Of a stretch of DNA of 33,345 nt, positions 32,697 through 33,345 are shown piece by piece. Source of the stretch: Pseudomonas protegens (lineage in GTDB: Bacteria > Pseudomonadota > Gammaproteobacteria > Pseudomonadales > Pseudomonadaceae); NCBI RefSeq assembly GCF_003732485.1, contig NZ_MOAK01000080.1, forward strand, positions 485,565-518,909, written 5' to 3'. A program made the position numbers and the translations under genes. How positions within the stretch are numbered: the first letter of the stretch is position 1; the number at the start of each line of letters is the position of its first letter. A model generated the notes under the pieces. The model had not been told where the DNA came from. It ran no database searches and saw only the letters and a program-made list of their open reading frames with translations.

Positions 32697-33065
32697 CTAT
32701 TTGATCAGGCGCAACGTGAAAGGGTAGCGATATGGCACTCCCTCCCCAGCCTTGACCCCACCGATGATGGTCAGCACCAGACCACCAATCGCCAGCAGGC
32801 CGAACATAAAGAACCCGATTATCACGATCATCAGCAGGAAACAGACTGCCGAAGCGATAGCGACCGTCAGCTGAAAGTTCAGCGCTTCCTTGCCTTGTGC
32901 ATCGATGAAGGGATCGGTCTCGCGCTTCATCTGCCAAAGAATCAGCGGCCCGATCAGCGTGCCGAATGGAACCCAGATCCCCAGCAAGGCGGACAAGTGA
33001 CAAAACATTGCCCATTGCCGAACTTCATGGCTCGGGGCGGGCTGGGGTAGCTGCTCATCACTCAT
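32697..33065 (-). CDS. DUF4870 membrane protein
   Basis: A 122-residue membrane protein with a polar N-terminus (MSDEQLPQPAPSHEVRQWAM) and about three hydrophobic segments: CHLSALLGIWVPFGTLIGPLI, VAIASAVCFLLMIVIIGFFM and FGLLAIGGLVLTIIGGVKA (each slightly shortened or joined here). The motif FIDAQGKEALNFQ between segments one and two is the DUF4870/Tic20-like signature. No function is established. It lies 30 nt downstream of rph on the same strand with its own AAGGAG ribosome site, so it is likely co-transcribed with rph. It ends in the terminator shared with crc. Confidence 0.92.
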   Translation of the reverse strand: MSDEQLPQPAPSHEVRQWAMFCHLSALLGIWVPFGTLIGPLILWQMKRETDPFIDAQGKEALNFQLTVAIASAVCFLLMIVIIGFFMFGLLAIGGLVLTIIGGVKAGEGVPYRYPFTLRLIK

Positions 33066-33095
33066 GGTGCTCTCCTTGCTGAAGACCGGCGCCCA

Positions 33096-33345
33096 TCAAT
33101 CGGCGAGTGCCGCCTGCTGCAGTTGGAAGATTTCGTTCATGCCTTGCTGAGCCAGGGCCAGCATTGCATTCAGTTCAGCAGGCTGGAATGGCGCACCCTC
33201 GGCGGTGCCCTGCACCTCGATGAAGCCACCAGTGCTGGTCATCACTACGTTGAGGTCGGTCTCGGCTGCCGAATCTTCCAGATAGTCCAGGTCCAGAACC
33301 GGTTCGCCCTGATACATGCCCACGGACACAGCAGCAATCATCTGC
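33096..33345 (-). CDS. rph: Ribonuclease PH, C-terminal part (runs off the right edge)
   Basis: The reverse strand is open from 33345 to a TGA... stop at 33096, giving the last 82 residues. They include [35 protein letters not shown] and [15 protein letters not shown], the C-terminal signature of RNase PH. The enzyme trims tRNA 3' ends by phosphorolysis and belongs to the PNPase-like fold. The N-terminal two thirds lie beyond the window. The frame is intact in the visible part. The pyrE-crc-DUF4870-rph order is the usual pseudomonad one. Confidence 0.96.
   Translation of the reverse strand, partial: QMIAAVSVGMYQGEPVLDLDYLEDSAAETDLNVVMTSTGGFIEVQGTAEGAPFQPAELNAMLALAQQGMNEIFQLQQAALAD

Overview
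The window is chromosomal DNA of a Pseudomonas, most likely of the P. fluorescens lineage. I base this on the high-GC coding bias, the REP elements with the core GCCGGCAAGCCGGCTCCTAC, and a gene order that I recall as that of P. aeruginosa PAO1 PA5293-PA5334 (lysR, MATE, c-di-GMP phosphodiesterase, rep, xpt, cytochrome c5, pauR, dadX, ridA, dadA, lrp, pauB, kauB, rpmG/rpmB, dppA-like, radC, coaBC, dut, algC, argB, pyrE, crc, rph). The PAO1 comparison is from memory, and the exact species cannot be fixed from the sequence alone.

Layout. Bases 1-4700 hold the N-terminus of a chemoreceptor, a LysR regulator divergent from a MATE efflux pump, and a GGDEF/EAL phosphodiesterase with a near-consensus Fur box upstream. 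Bases 4900-9700 hold rep helicase, xanthine phosphoribosyltransferase and a CoA-hydrolase/transferase, the last two separated by a REPIN. Bases 9780-16400 form an amine/amino-acid catabolism block: cytochrome c5, PauR-type polyamine regulator, the D-alanine degradation unit dadA-ridA-dadX with its divergent Lrp-type regulator, a YkgJ cysteine-cluster protein and a PauB-type amine oxidase. Bases 16400-21060 look like the accessory part: a DUF1127 protein divergent from a MocR-type regulator, a phospholipase-D lipoprotein and an MFS transporter. Bases 21200-23320 return to polyamine catabolism with a KauB/PauC-type aldehyde dehydrogenase and a small cupin.

From 23380 to the right edge everything is core genome: rpmB-rpmG, an orphan dipeptide-binding protein, radC, coaBC-dut-algC-argB (CoA, dUTP, exopolysaccharide sugar and arginine metabolism), pyrE, crc (catabolite repression), and DUF4870 behind the 3' end of rph. 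Several intrinsic terminators are clear: after cytochrome c5, between ridA and dadX, between cupin and rpmG, after argB and after crc.

I see no tRNA, rRNA, CRISPR array, insertion sequence, prophage or obvious new multi-gene system. The more interesting signals are regulatory: the Fur box before the phosphodiesterase, an AlgU-like promoter before algC, a terminator inside the dad cluster, repeated boxes between DUF1127 and MocR, and REP elements placed only between convergent genes, one of which supplies a stop codon.
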